Shown piece after piece: positions 51,377 to 60,151 of a stretch of DNA of 64,000 bases. The first letter of the stretch is position 1, and every line of letters starts with the position of its first letter. The notes below the pieces were generated by a model. That model made no database searches and was not told where the DNA came from. It saw only the letters and a program-made list of their open reading frames with translations. The stretch comes from Eggerthella timonensis. GTDB lineage: Bacteria > Actinomycetota > Coriobacteriia > Coriobacteriales > Eggerthellaceae. The stretch lies in assembly GCF_900184265.1 (NCBI RefSeq), contig NZ_FXXA01000002.1, forward strand, positions 2,590,539-2,654,538, in the 5' to 3' direction. The position numbers and the translations under genes were made by a program.

Positions 51377-51925
51377 TCAGCGCACCCGCGCTTCAAGCGA
51401 GGTCTCCCCCGGCTTCGCGCCGGAGGCCACCGCGATCTCGTAGTCGCGCAGCGCCTGGATGCGCACGAGCGGGTCGCAGCGCTCGAACATGGTGATGCCG
51501 TCGAGGTGGTCGAGCTCGTGCTGCAGGCAGCGGCCCAGAAGATCGTCGCCCTCGATCTCCCACTCCTCGCCGTCGAGGTCGAAGTAGCGCACGCGCGCGA
51601 ACGGCGGGCGCGCGATGGGCACCGAGATGCCGGGGCACGACAGGCACCCCTCGCCCGCCACGACGGGGTCGCCCTGCGTGTCCACGAGCACGGGGTTCAC
51701 GAGCACGATGGGGTTCTGCTCGCCCTCGTCCTGGTCGCAATCGATCACCACGAGGCGCTTCGTCACGCCCAGCTGCGGCGCGGCGAGGCCGCAGCCGTCG
51801 TTCTTGTACATGGCCTTCGCCATCTGCTTGGCCAGCTTCTTCAGGCTCTTGTCGTCCAGATCGCACGGTTCGCACATCTGGTTCAAGATGGGGTTGGGGG
51901 ACTGCACGATGGAAATCACGGTCAA
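51377..51925 (-). CDS. def: Peptide deformylase
   Basis: 182 aa. Removes the formyl group from nascent proteins. Motif 1 GCGLAAPQLGV, motif 2 EGCLSCPG and motif 3 QHELDHLDG (metal-binding Cys and two His). No ATG fits; TTG at 51925 has AAGG 5 nt upstream, while GTG at 51928 or 51919 are alternatives. It is coupled to fmt. Confidence 0.95.
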   Translation of the reverse strand: MTVISIVQSPNPILNQMCEPCDLDDKSLKKLAKQMAKAMYKNDGCGLAAPQLGVTKRLVVIDCDQDEGEQNPIVLVNPVLVDTQGDPVVAGEGCLSCPGISVPIARPPFARVRYFDLDGEEWEIEGDDLLGRCLQHELDHLDGITMFERCDPLVRIQALRDYEIAVASGAKPGETSLEARVR

Positions 51926-52064
51926 CACGTCCTTCTTGCTTCTATGGGACGCGCCGCCCGTGGTCGGGGCGGCGCGGGTTATCGTCGGGTTCGTATTGTC
52001 CGGTTTCGGGCGCGCCTTGTCTAGCGGTCTTCCGAAAGCTCCACAAAACGCGAGGTGGGAAGCG

Positions 52065-53009
52065 CTATTCCTGCTTGTCCACGACGATTTCCTTGAGCGA
52101 GGCGGCAAGGCCCGCCATGCCCTGGATCTCGGAGGGGATGATGAGCTTCGTGGCCTGGCCGTCGGCCACCTTCTTGAGCGCCTCGAACGCCTGCAGCGTG
52201 AGCACCGCGCTGTCCGCGCCGGCCTCGCGCACCATGCGGATGCCGTCGGCCGTGGCCTGCTGCACGTTCAGGATGGCCGCCGCCTCGCCCTCGGCCTCGC
52301 GCATCTGCTTCTCCTTCTCGGCCTCGGCGGCGAGGATCACCTGCTGCTTCGCGGCCTCGGCGGACAGGATCTGAGCCTGCTTGTTGCCCTCGGCGATGGT
52401 GATGGCGGCCTGCTTCTCGCCCTCGGCCAGAAGCACGGCCTCGCGCTTCTCGCGCTCGGCCTTCATCTGCTTCTCCATGGCCTGCTGGATGGCGGCGGGC
52501 GGCGTGATGTTCTTCACCTCGACGCGGTTCACCTTGATGCCCCACGCGTCGGTGGCCTCGTCGAGGATGGCGCGCATCTTCGCGTTGATGGTGTCACGCG
52601 AGGTGAGCGTCGTGTCGAGGTCCAGATCGCCGATGATGTTGCGCAGCGTGGTGGCCGACAGGTTCTCGATGGCGATGATGGGGTTCTCCACGCCGTAGCA
52701 GTACAGCTTCGGGTCCATGATCCGGAAGAACACGACCGTGTCGATGGACATGGTGACGTTGTCCTTCGTGATGACGGGCTGCGGCGGGAAGTCGAACACC
52801 TGCTCCTTGAGCGAGATGTAGGGGCGCACGCGATCGATGAAGGGCACCTTGACGTGCAGGCCGTTGTTCCACGTGGCCAGGTACGAGCCGAGGCGCTCGA
52901 CGATGGCTGCCTCGGCCTGCGGGACGATTTTGATGCACGTGACCGAGAACAGCACCACGAGCACGACGATCACGATGATGGCGATCATGAGCGGATCGAG
53001 GGTGAACAT
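52065..53009 (-). CDS. SPFH/Band 7 (stomatin-like) membrane protein
   Basis: 314 aa. An N-terminal membrane helix (residues 5-25), then the Band 7 domain (VPQAEAAIVERLGSYLATWN), then a long Ala/Glu-rich coiled coil (residues 185-265) and a hydrophobic C-terminal part. Such proteins form membrane rings and partner with NfeD proteins; the NfeD gene is immediately upstream (1-nt gap). Similar to E. coli QmcA. Confidence 0.92.
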   Translation of the reverse strand: MFTLDPLMIAIIVIVVLVVLFSVTCIKIVPQAEAAIVERLGSYLATWNNGLHVKVPFIDRVRPYISLKEQVFDFPPQPVITKDNVTMSIDTVVFFRIMDPKLYCYGVENPIIAIENLSATTLRNIIGDLDLDTTLTSRDTINAKMRAILDEATDAWGIKVNRVEVKNITPPAAIQQAMEKQMKAEREKREAVLLAEGEKQAAITIAEGNKQAQILSAEAAKQQVILAAEAEKEKQMREAEGEAAAILNVQQATADGIRMVREAGADSAVLTLQAFEALKKVADGQATKLIIPSEIQGMAGLAASLKEIVVDKQE

Positions 53010-53010
53010 G

Positions 53011-53439
53011 TCAGGACACCTTCCTTTCGACGATGAGCTTCACGCTCTCCTGCCCCACGATGCGCACCACAGCGCCCTGGGGGATGAACGAGCCGTCCGC
53101 GGAGCGCGCGGCCCAGGTCATGCGGTTGTCGGTTTCCACGCGACCGGTGAGGCCCTCGTTGTCGACGTCCTCCACCACGATGGCGGTCTGCCCGACATGG
53201 GTGGGTTCCTCCTGCTTTCCGCGATCGCGGTACTTCACGAACACGGGGCGCAGGGCGACGAGGCACACGACGGACACGATCAGGAACACGACGATCTGCA
53301 CGAGCAGGTCGGCGCCGAGCAGGTTCGCGCCGAACGCCACGAGGGCGCCCACGACGAACCACATGGTGATGAGGCCGAACGACGCCACTTCGGCGAGCGC
53401 CATGACGGCGGCGACGGCCAACCAGATGAAGGGGCTCAC
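53011..53439 (-). CDS. NfeD-family membrane protein
   Basis: 142 aa. Three or four helices in residues 3-75, then a soluble OB-fold domain (HVGQTAIVVEDVDNEGLTGR; IVGQESVKLIVER). No protease domain, so the short NfeD type. GTG at 53439 has AAAGGAGG upstream; an earlier ATG lacks an RBS. It is the partner of the SPFH protein. Confidence 0.9.
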   Translation of the reverse strand: MSPFIWLAVAAVMALAEVASFGLITMWFVVGALVAFGANLLGADLLVQIVVFLIVSVVCLVALRPVFVKYRDRGKQEEPTHVGQTAIVVEDVDNEGLTGRVETDNRMTWAARSADGSFIPQGAVVRIVGQESVKLIVERKVS

Positions 53440-53463
53440 GGGCTCCTCCTTTCTCCTGCTTCG

Positions 53464-53472
53464 AGTATACCA
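53464..53472 (-). promoter_or_regulatory. Extended -10 promoter before nfeD
   Basis: On the minus strand TGG-TATACT lies 25 nt before the GTG start of the nfeD gene, between it and dnaG. It would serve the nfeD-SPFH unit and possibly def-fmt-rsmB. Confidence 0.5.
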
Positions 53473-53511
53473 TTCCATGCGCCGTCCCGCGCGCGAGGGG
53501 CGCGAGCCCGA

Positions 53512-55380
53512 TCAGGACAGCGGCTTGTGGGCGGCGCGACGGCGCTTGAGGTCCTGCTGCATGGCGGCCACCGTCTCGTACAGCATCTCCAGCTCGTCGG
53601 GATCGAGGCGCGAGGGGTCGGCGATCTGGGCGCGCAGGGCCCCCACCGCGTCCTCGGCGTCGCCGATGGCGAGCTCCTCCACGAGGAAGGAGGCCAGGTG
53701 CTCGGGCGTCGACGTTTCGGACACGGTTCCCGACGTCAGCACGCTCGCCGCCGCAGGCAGCGCGCGCGACGCCTGCGCCACGAGGCGTGCCGAGGAGGAT
53801 GCAGGATCCTCGGCCAGCGTGTCGAGCATGCTCTGCGCGATCACGGCGTGCGCCTGCTCGTGCCACTGGGTCTGGGCGAGGGCGTCGGCGTGCAGGAGCG
53901 CGAGGTCGGGGCGGCGCGCGGCCAGCGTGAGCAGCTGGCGCTCGAAGCGGCGGCGGTTGATCTCGGCGCGCGGCAGGCTGCGGCTCGGCCGCGGCGGCGC
54001 TGCCGCGGGCGCGCCGTCGGCGGCGCCCGCCTCGTCGCGCTCGCCTTCGGCCTTCGGCGCCTTCAGATGCTCCAGCTGGTCGATCACGTCCTGCTCGCGG
54101 GCGCGCACGCTCGTGGCGATCTGCACCGCGTAGTCGCGCGCGAGCATGGAGTCCTTGATGGGGGCCAGCACCTGCAGCGCGTCGGCGAGCGCCGCGGCGC
54201 GCCCTTCGGCGCGGCCGAGGTCGTGGCGGGCAAGGCGACGCTCGATGCCGTACTTCAGCAGCGGCTGGGCCTGCGCGATGAGCTTCTGCAGCTCCTCGGC
54301 CCCGCGCTGGGCCACGAAATCCGCCGGGTCGAGGTTGTCCGGCAGCGTGACGGCGGCCAGCTCGATGCGGCTCTTGCCCGCCTCGGGCGTCATGGAGTCG
54401 TCGATGAACGCGAGCGCGCGGTCGGCGGCGCGCTGGCCCGCCTCGTCGCCGTCGAACAGGTACACGATGGCATGCTGCGCATGGCGCGACAGCAGGCGGA
54501 TATGGCGCATGGTGAGCGCGGTGCCCAACGTGGCCACGGCGTTCTTCACGCCCGACTCGTGCAGGGCGATCACGTCGGTGTACCCCTCCACCACCACGGC
54601 CACGCCCGTCGAGGCCATGGCGGCCTTCGCCTTGTCCATGCCGTACAGCACCTGCGACTTGTGGAACAGGGGCGTCTCCTGCGAGTTCAGGTACTTCGGC
54701 TCGCCCTTGCCCACCACGCGCCCGCCGAAGGCGATGCACTCGCCCTGCGGGTCGTTGATGGGGAACATGATGCGGTTGTAGAAGCGGTCGCGCAGCTTGC
54801 CGCCGTCGCCCGACAGCGCCACGTTGGCCTGCACCATCTCGTCGGGTTTGAAGCCCTTCGCCGACAGGTGGCGCACGAGCTGACCGCGCCCCGGCGCGAA
54901 GCCGAGCTGCCAGGTCTTCGGCACCTCGCCGCCCAGGCCGCGCGCGCCCAGGTAGCTGCGCGCCGCCGACGCGTCGGGGCCGGGATTGCGCATGAGCTGG
55001 GCGTGGTAGAACTGCGCGGCCTCGTCGCAGACGGCCTTGAGGCGCGCCTTGCGGCTGCTGCCGATGCTCTTGCGGCCGCCGCTCTCGGCGATGTCGATGT
55101 GCGCGCGCTCGGCCAGCCGGCGGACGGCCTCGGGAAACGACAGGTCCTCGGTCTTCATGACGAAGCCGAACACGTCGCCGCCCTCGCCGCAGCCGAAGCA
55201 ATGCCACAGCTGCAGGGAAGGGTCGATCTTGAACGACGGCGTCTTCTCGTTGTGCAGGGGGCAGCAGCACCAGAAATCGCGCCCGCGCTGCTTCACGGGC
55301 GTGCGCTCGCCGATGACCGCGACGAGATCGCTGGCCTCGCGTACCTTCTGAATGTCCTCTTCGCTGATGCCGCCCGCCAC
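53512..55380 (-). CDS. dnaG: DNA primase
   Basis: 622 aa. CHC2 zinc domain (CPLHNEKTPSF, WHCFGCGEGGD), RNA-polymerase core (residues 120-250; NRIMFPINDPQGECIAFGGR), Toprim domain (VVVEGYTDVIALHESGVKN; YLFDGDEAGQRAADRAL) and a helicase-binding C-terminus. Makes primers at the replication fork. Confidence 0.97.
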   Translation of the reverse strand: MAGGISEEDIQKVREASDLVAVIGERTPVKQRGRDFWCCCPLHNEKTPSFKIDPSLQLWHCFGCGEGGDVFGFVMKTEDLSFPEAVRRLAERAHIDIAESGGRKSIGSSRKARLKAVCDEAAQFYHAQLMRNPGPDASAARSYLGARGLGGEVPKTWQLGFAPGRGQLVRHLSAKGFKPDEMVQANVALSGDGGKLRDRFYNRIMFPINDPQGECIAFGGRVVGKGEPKYLNSQETPLFHKSQVLYGMDKAKAAMASTGVAVVVEGYTDVIALHESGVKNAVATLGTALTMRHIRLLSRHAQHAIVYLFDGDEAGQRAADRALAFIDDSMTPEAGKSRIELAAVTLPDNLDPADFVAQRGAEELQKLIAQAQPLLKYGIERRLARHDLGRAEGRAAALADALQVLAPIKDSMLARDYAVQIATSVRAREQDVIDQLEHLKAPKAEGERDEAGAADGAPAAAPPRPSRSLPRAEINRRRFERQLLTLAARRPDLALLHADALAQTQWHEQAHAVIAQSMLDTLAEDPASSSARLVAQASRALPAAASVLTSGTVSETSTPEHLASFLVEELAIGDAEDAVGALRAQIADPSRLDPDELEMLYETVAAMQQDLKRRRAAHKPLS

Positions 55381-55389
55381 GGTGCGCCC

Positions 55390-55581
55390 CTACCTTCGCC
55401 TGTTCTGCTTTGCCAGCACGACGTTCACGAGAAACACGAAGGCGAGCGCGAGCGACGGCCCCAGCTCGGCCAGCCCGACGCCCTCCTCGCCCGCGTTCAT
55501 GTACGTGAGCACGAGGCTGCCCGTCATGAGCACGAAGCTCAGCGCTCCGATCGCCGCGAATATCCACTGCCTGTTCTGCAT
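55390..55581 (-). CDS. Small two-helix membrane protein
   Basis: 63 aa. Two hydrophobic segments (IFAAIGALSFVLMTGSLVLTY and LGPSLALAFVFLVNVVLA) with a basic end (KQNRRR). ATG at 55581 has AAAGGGAG upstream, and TATACT at 55616-55611 (minus) may be its -10. It is 9 nt upstream of dnaG. No family recognised. Confidence 0.65.
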   Translation of the reverse strand: MQNRQWIFAAIGALSFVLMTGSLVLTYMNAGEEGVGLAELGPSLALAFVFLVNVVLAKQNRRR

Positions 55582-55790
55582 GCGCTCCCTTTCCGCGTTC
55601 GTCGCCGTCCAGTATAGCGCATGCGCGCCCCCGCGTCGGCAAGGCGGAAGCGCGCGGGCCAATCAGCAGAACGCCAACCGAATCCTGACAAAACCGCAGC
55701 AGCATCGGCCGCGCTCGGAGCCGCTGCTATGCTGGATCGGCCGGCGGCCCCCGTCGGCTTCCGCACGATCATCGACAAGAGAGGTTTGCC

Positions 55791-56960
55791 ATGAACGACG
55801 ACATCAGCATTTTGGCGGACTTCGATTCTGCGCTCTACGAGCAGGTCGAGCCGCCCCTCGTATCGCTCTACCTGCCAACGCACGGGCGCGTGCCCGGCGA
55901 CGACCGGGACCGCATCGAGTTCAAGGCCCTGGTCGAGCAGGCGCGCGAGAAGCTCGCCCAAGAGCGCGAGCGCCGCGAGTACACGGGCGTCGACGAGCGC
56001 CTCGACCAGGTAGCGGCGCGCCTCGACGAACTTGCGAGCCCCGCGCCCGGCGGCAGCCTCGCCGTGCTCGTGGGCAACGACCGCACCTATATATACCAGC
56101 TGGGCTACGAGGCGGGGCCGCTCGCGTTCGTAGGCGAGCGGTTCTACGTGCGCCCGCTGCTCAAGAACTTCCAGTTCGGCTCGCGCTACTTCCTGCTGGG
56201 CCTGTCGGCCGACCGCTTCGCGTTCGTCCACGGCGACTTCGGCTCGCTCGAGCGCGTCGAGCTGCCCCAGGACGTGCTCGACGAGTTCAGCGAGGAGTTC
56301 CCGCTCGTCTACGACGGCCACGAGGGCGCCCTCGACTACGAGTCGCTCGAGAACCATATGCCGCCCTACCACGGCTACAAGTCGCGCAACGACGTGAGGA
56401 AGGAGGAGGCCGAGAAGTTCTTCCAGTACGTGAACCGGGCGGTGACCGACCATCTCGTGCAGGGCACCGAGCTGCCGGTCATCCTCGTGAGCCTGCCCGA
56501 GCATCAAACGGCGTTCCGCCGCATCTCCACCATCCCCCACCTGCTGAACGAGGGCATCGAGAAGGATATCGGCGGCATCGAGGCGCCCGAGCTCTTGGCC
56601 GATGCCAAGGCCGTCATCGAGCACGTGCGCGAGGCGCGGGCGGACGAGCTGCTCGAGAAGCTCGGCGACGCGGAGCCCCACGGCGGCGGCTCGACCGGCC
56701 TCGAGGCCATCGGGCTGGCGCTCGTGGAGCGCAAGGTGCGCGCGCTGTTCGTGGCGGAGGGCGCCTACATCCCCGGCGGCTTCGACGACGAGACGGGCGA
56801 AGTCCATCTGTTCGAGCGCGAGCCGCACGGCCGCTTCCAGGGTCCCGAGCTGGCCGACCAGTTCGCTCGGGCCGCTTTGGCCCAAGATGCAGAGGTGTTC
56901 GAGCTCGCCCCGGAGAAGATCCCCGGCGAATCCGGCATGGCTGCGCTGTACCGCTACTGA
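55791..56960 (+). CDS. Bacterial archaeo-eukaryotic release factor-like (baeRF) protein
   Basis: 389 aa. Resembles baeRF families: N-terminal VSLYLPTHGRVPGDDRDRIEFK, a middle domain (LLGLSADRFAFVHGDFGSLE) and a C-terminal Pelota/eRF1-like part with VERKVRALFVAEGAYIPGG. It does not show an intact GGQ. Such proteins are proposed ribosome-rescue or hibernation factors. The start has AGAGAGG upstream. Stands alone. Confidence 0.8.
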   Translation: MNDDISILADFDSALYEQVEPPLVSLYLPTHGRVPGDDRDRIEFKALVEQAREKLAQERERREYTGVDERLDQVAARLDELASPAPGGSLAVLVGNDRTYIYQLGYEAGPLAFVGERFYVRPLLKNFQFGSRYFLLGLSADRFAFVHGDFGSLERVELPQDVLDEFSEEFPLVYDGHEGALDYESLENHMPPYHGYKSRNDVRKEEAEKFFQYVNRAVTDHLVQGTELPVILVSLPEHQTAFRRISTIPHLLNEGIEKDIGGIEAPELLADAKAVIEHVREARADELLEKLGDAEPHGGGSTGLEAIGLALVERKVRALFVAEGAYIPGGFDDETGEVHLFEREPHGRFQGPELADQFARAALAQDAEVFELAPEKIPGESGMAALYRY

Positions 56961-56998
56961 TCCGCTCAGAAGCCATCGGCACCGATCCGCTTCGTTAA

Positions 56999-57061
56999 TG
57001 CACGCTTTTGACAAGCTTTCATGCGTATGAAAGGCTGTTTTACTTGTCAAAAGCGTGCATG
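56999..57061. repeat. 63-bp nested inverted repeat
   Basis: ATGCACGCTTTTGACAAG (56999-57016) is perfectly inverted at 57044-57061, and CTTTCAT/ATGAAAG (57017-57034) forms an inner stem. It lies 38 nt after the baeRF stop. It may be a terminator-like structure, although no T-tract follows. Confidence 0.65.
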
Positions 57062-57200
57062 AGCGGAATGCAGCCGCTCGGGGTCGGCGCATGCGCTCGC
57101 TCGCCGACCCCTTCGCCGTACGCGGCTCCATGCGCTACAATGTCCTCGATGCACACGATGCGTGCCGCTCGCGCGGCGCGCCGCACAGCAGAGGACGCAT

Positions 57201-58427
57201 ATGGATCACGCGAACATCCCCTACCTCACGCTCGACGCGGACATCGAGGCGGCCATCCGCGCCGATCGCGCCGCGGGCCGGCTGCACCCGCACCGCTTCG
57301 ACGACGCGGGCGTCGTGCGCCGCGAGCGCAACCCGCACGACGATGCCACGCTCACGCGCCCCGCGTTCGCGCGCGACATCGAGAAGATCCTCAACGTGCC
57401 GGCGTACAACCGCTACGCCGACAAGACGCAGGTGTTCTCGTTCGTGGAGAACGACGATATCAGCCGCCGCGGGCTGCACGTGCAGCTGGTCAGCCGCGTG
57501 GCGCGCGGCATCGGATCGCTGCTGGGGCTGAACTGCGAGCTCATCGAGGCCATCGCGCTCGGCCACGACGTGGGGCACACGCCCTTCGGCCATGCCGGCG
57601 AGCGGTATCTCAGCGCCTGCTACCACGCGCGCACGGGACGCTACTTCAACCACAACGTGCATTCGGTGCGCGTGCTCGACCAGCTGTACCGCCGCAACGT
57701 GAGCCTGCAGACCCTCGACGGCGTGCTGTGCCACAACGGCGAGTTCGCCCAGCAGGTGCTGCGCATGGGCGACACGGCCGACTTCGCCGCGCTCGACGGG
57801 CTCGTGGAAGCCTGCACCGCCGACGAGCGCGCCATCAAGACGCTGCGCCCTTCGACGCTGGAAGGCTGCGTCGTGCGCGTCGCCGACATGATCGCCTACG
57901 TGGGCAAGGATCGCGCCGACGCGCTCGACATGGGCGTCATCGACACGCTCGACGTGTTCGACAGCGCGGTCATCGGCCGCGACAACGCGCGCATCATCAA
58001 CAACCTCACCGTCGACCTCGTCAATTCGAGCTACGGAACCGACCGCATCGCGCTCAGCGAGGAGGTGTTCGCCGACCTCAAACGGGCCAAGCGCCAGAAC
58101 TACGAGCTCATCTACGAACGCGAGGGCATCGTGAACGGCTCGGGCAACATCGTGGGCGAGATGTTCGAGGACATGTACGAACGGTTGCTGTCCGACCTGC
58201 GCGCAGGAGACGAGAGCTCGCCGGTGTTCAAGCACCATGCGGCCTCGCTCGCGGCCAAGTCGCGCACGGTTCGCATCGACGACTACCTCGCCTCCGACGC
58301 GAACCAGGTGGTGGTCGACTACATGGCCTCGATGACCGACAGCTACTTCATGGCGCTCTACGCCCACCTGTTCCCGGGAAGCGACCGGCGCATCGTCGGG
58401 CGCGGCTACTGCGCCGACTTGGGCTGA
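57201..58427 (+). CDS. HD-domain dNTP triphosphohydrolase-like protein
   Basis: 408 aa. HD residues: GLHVQLVSRVARGIG, ALGHDVGHTPFGHAGE (His-Asp), HNGEFAQQV and RVADMIAYVGKDRADAL (metal-binding Asp). Similar to dGTPase family members that control dNTP pools. ATG at 57201 has AGAGGA upstream. Its 3' end overlaps the convergent luxR by 22 nt. Confidence 0.9.
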   Translation: MDHANIPYLTLDADIEAAIRADRAAGRLHPHRFDDAGVVRRERNPHDDATLTRPAFARDIEKILNVPAYNRYADKTQVFSFVENDDISRRGLHVQLVSRVARGIGSLLGLNCELIEAIALGHDVGHTPFGHAGERYLSACYHARTGRYFNHNVHSVRVLDQLYRRNVSLQTLDGVLCHNGEFAQQVLRMGDTADFAALDGLVEACTADERAIKTLRPSTLEGCVVRVADMIAYVGKDRADALDMGVIDTLDVFDSAVIGRDNARIINNLTVDLVNSSYGTDRIALSEEVFADLKRAKRQNYELIYEREGIVNGSGNIVGEMFEDMYERLLSDLRAGDESSPVFKHHAASLAAKSRTVRIDDYLASDANQVVVDYMASMTDSYFMALYAHLFPGSDRRIVGRGYCADLG

Positions 58428-59863
58428 GGGCGCTCGAGCAGGTCGATGAGCTCCTGCTTGTCGTGCACGTCGAGCTTGCGGTACAGGTGCGCAAGATGCG
58501 TGTTCACCGTGCCCGCCGTCAGCCCGAGCGCATCTTGGATGCGCGGCGTCGAGCGTCCCTTCGCGACGAGCTCCATGATCTCCTCCTCGCGCGGCGTGAG
58601 GTCGTAGTCGCGCGCCACGCGCTCGCAGCGCTCGCGGAACGGGCGCCGCCCGCCGCCGAGGCGCACGCCTAACAAGCTCGTCATCGAGCGGTCGGTGAAC
58701 AGGAACAGATACGCCAGGAACAGCAGGCACACGCATCCGAGCTCGACGATGCTCAGCACGCGCGGCGCCAGCTCCACGAACGAGCCCAACAGGGCGCCGC
58801 CGAACGTGCCCGCCAGAGACCCTGCCACGTGCGCGCCCCACCCCACGCCGATCGAGAACAGCGCCACGAGCCCGTAGAGCCCCGTGATGCGCACAAGCAC
58901 GATCCACACGAGCAGCGTCACCGTGGCGTACATGGTGAGCGCCACGATGTCGGCGGGCAGCGATCCCAAGTCGAGAATGGGCAGCAACAGGAACATGAAC
59001 CCGAGCGCGAGCACCGCCGCGCGGTACGCGGCCGCCACGTCCAGCTCGTCGGAGGAGAACAGCGGCACGCACACGAGCGCGATGGACGCCATCGTGGCCA
59101 CGAGGAACAGCCAGGGGTAGCTTCCCTCGCTGATGATGGGCGAGGCGTTGAAGAACAGCGCCCGGATGAACGACTCGGCGAACGACAGCACGCCGAGCGA
59201 CAGCAGCGCGCGCAGCGAGAAGGCGCCGCGCCTCAGCGTCGCGGGCGCCGCGTCCTCGCCGCCCCTCCACACGCCCACCTTCGCGAACAGGATGAACCCC
59301 ACCGCCATGGGCATGAGCACCGTCGCCGCGACGCTCACCGGGCGCGGCAGCGCCACCACGAGGGCGAACAGGATGGCGGCCAGAAGAAACGACGAGGCCG
59401 TTTTCACCACGGCCTGCGCCGGAGCGAGCCGACGGAACTCCTCGCCCCAGGCCAGGTACAGCACGCCGAGCCCCGCGCCCGCCGCCGTCGAGAAAAGGGA
59501 GCACCACGGCTGCGTGAAGAAGTTGAGGTCGATGACGACGAGCACGACGGTGGACACCGCCATGACCGCCGGCGCGAGCGCGCGCATCGCGGGCGCTCGC
59601 ATGACGCGGGCGAAGCGCTTCGGCCCGAGCGCGCCCAGGAGCAGCACGGCCAGCGTGCCCACGCTCGAGAAGCCCACGACGCTGTTGAAATGGCTCACGT
59701 CGTTGCGCGTCGAGAAATGTACGGTGGTGCTGAAGAACACGATGGACGCCCATGCGAGCGTCAGCGCGAATCCCAGCGCCCGTACGTCGAACACATCGGC
59801 CAGCGTCACGGCCTTCAGATGCGCCTTCAGCGCGGCCATGCGCGCCACGATCCCCGCTTCCAT
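58406..59863 (-). CDS. Membrane-embedded LuxR-family transcriptional regulator
   Basis: 485 aa. About 12 hydrophobic segments over residues 25-400, then a LuxR HTH (LTPREEEIMELVAKGRSTPR; GTVNTHLAHLYRKLDVHDKQ). Divergent from the molybdoenzyme operon at 60152, its probable target. ATG at 59863 has AAGGGG upstream; an earlier in-frame ATG lacks an RBS. A minus-strand TACAAT near 59910 may be its -10. Confidence 0.88.
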   Translation of the reverse strand: MEAGIVARMAALKAHLKAVTLADVFDVRALGFALTLAWASIVFFSTTVHFSTRNDVSHFNSVVGFSSVGTLAVLLLGALGPKRFARVMRAPAMRALAPAVMAVSTVVLVVIDLNFFTQPWCSLFSTAAGAGLGVLYLAWGEEFRRLAPAQAVVKTASSFLLAAILFALVVALPRPVSVAATVLMPMAVGFILFAKVGVWRGGEDAAPATLRRGAFSLRALLSLGVLSFAESFIRALFFNASPIISEGSYPWLFLVATMASIALVCVPLFSSDELDVAAAYRAAVLALGFMFLLLPILDLGSLPADIVALTMYATVTLLVWIVLVRITGLYGLVALFSIGVGWGAHVAGSLAGTFGGALLGSFVELAPRVLSIVELGCVCLLFLAYLFLFTDRSMTSLLGVRLGGGRRPFRERCERVARDYDLTPREEEIMELVAKGRSTPRIQDALGLTAGTVNTHLAHLYRKLDVHDKQELIDLLERPQPKSAQ

Positions 59864-59954
59864 GGCGACCCCTTCCCCCCGTGCCGCGTGCGCGGCTGCC
59901 ATGTAGGCGGCTATTGTACCGCAAACCGACCTCATATAAAACCTATGTTCAACC

Positions 59955-59980
59955 AGGTGGGAAACTGATTTTTCCCACCT
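59955..59980. promoter_or_regulatory. Operator-like 10-bp inverted repeat
   Basis: AGGTGGGAAA and TTTCCCACCT with a 6-nt spacer lie in the 288-bp divergent region between the third luxR and the molybdoenzyme operon. ACCTATG also occurs just before and after. A likely regulator-binding site. Confidence 0.55.
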
Positions 59981-60151
59981 ATGAAACCTACGATTTCAAA
60001 CGGCCGGCAACCTGCATAAAGTGAACCCATCGCATAAGCGATCCTGGCACGAAGCGCGGGGAAACGTCGGGTGCGTGCACGGAGGAGGGGAAGGCTTGGC
60101 ACGGGCCGACGGGCGCTGGATGCGAGGGGAACCGATCCAAGAGGAGGGATC

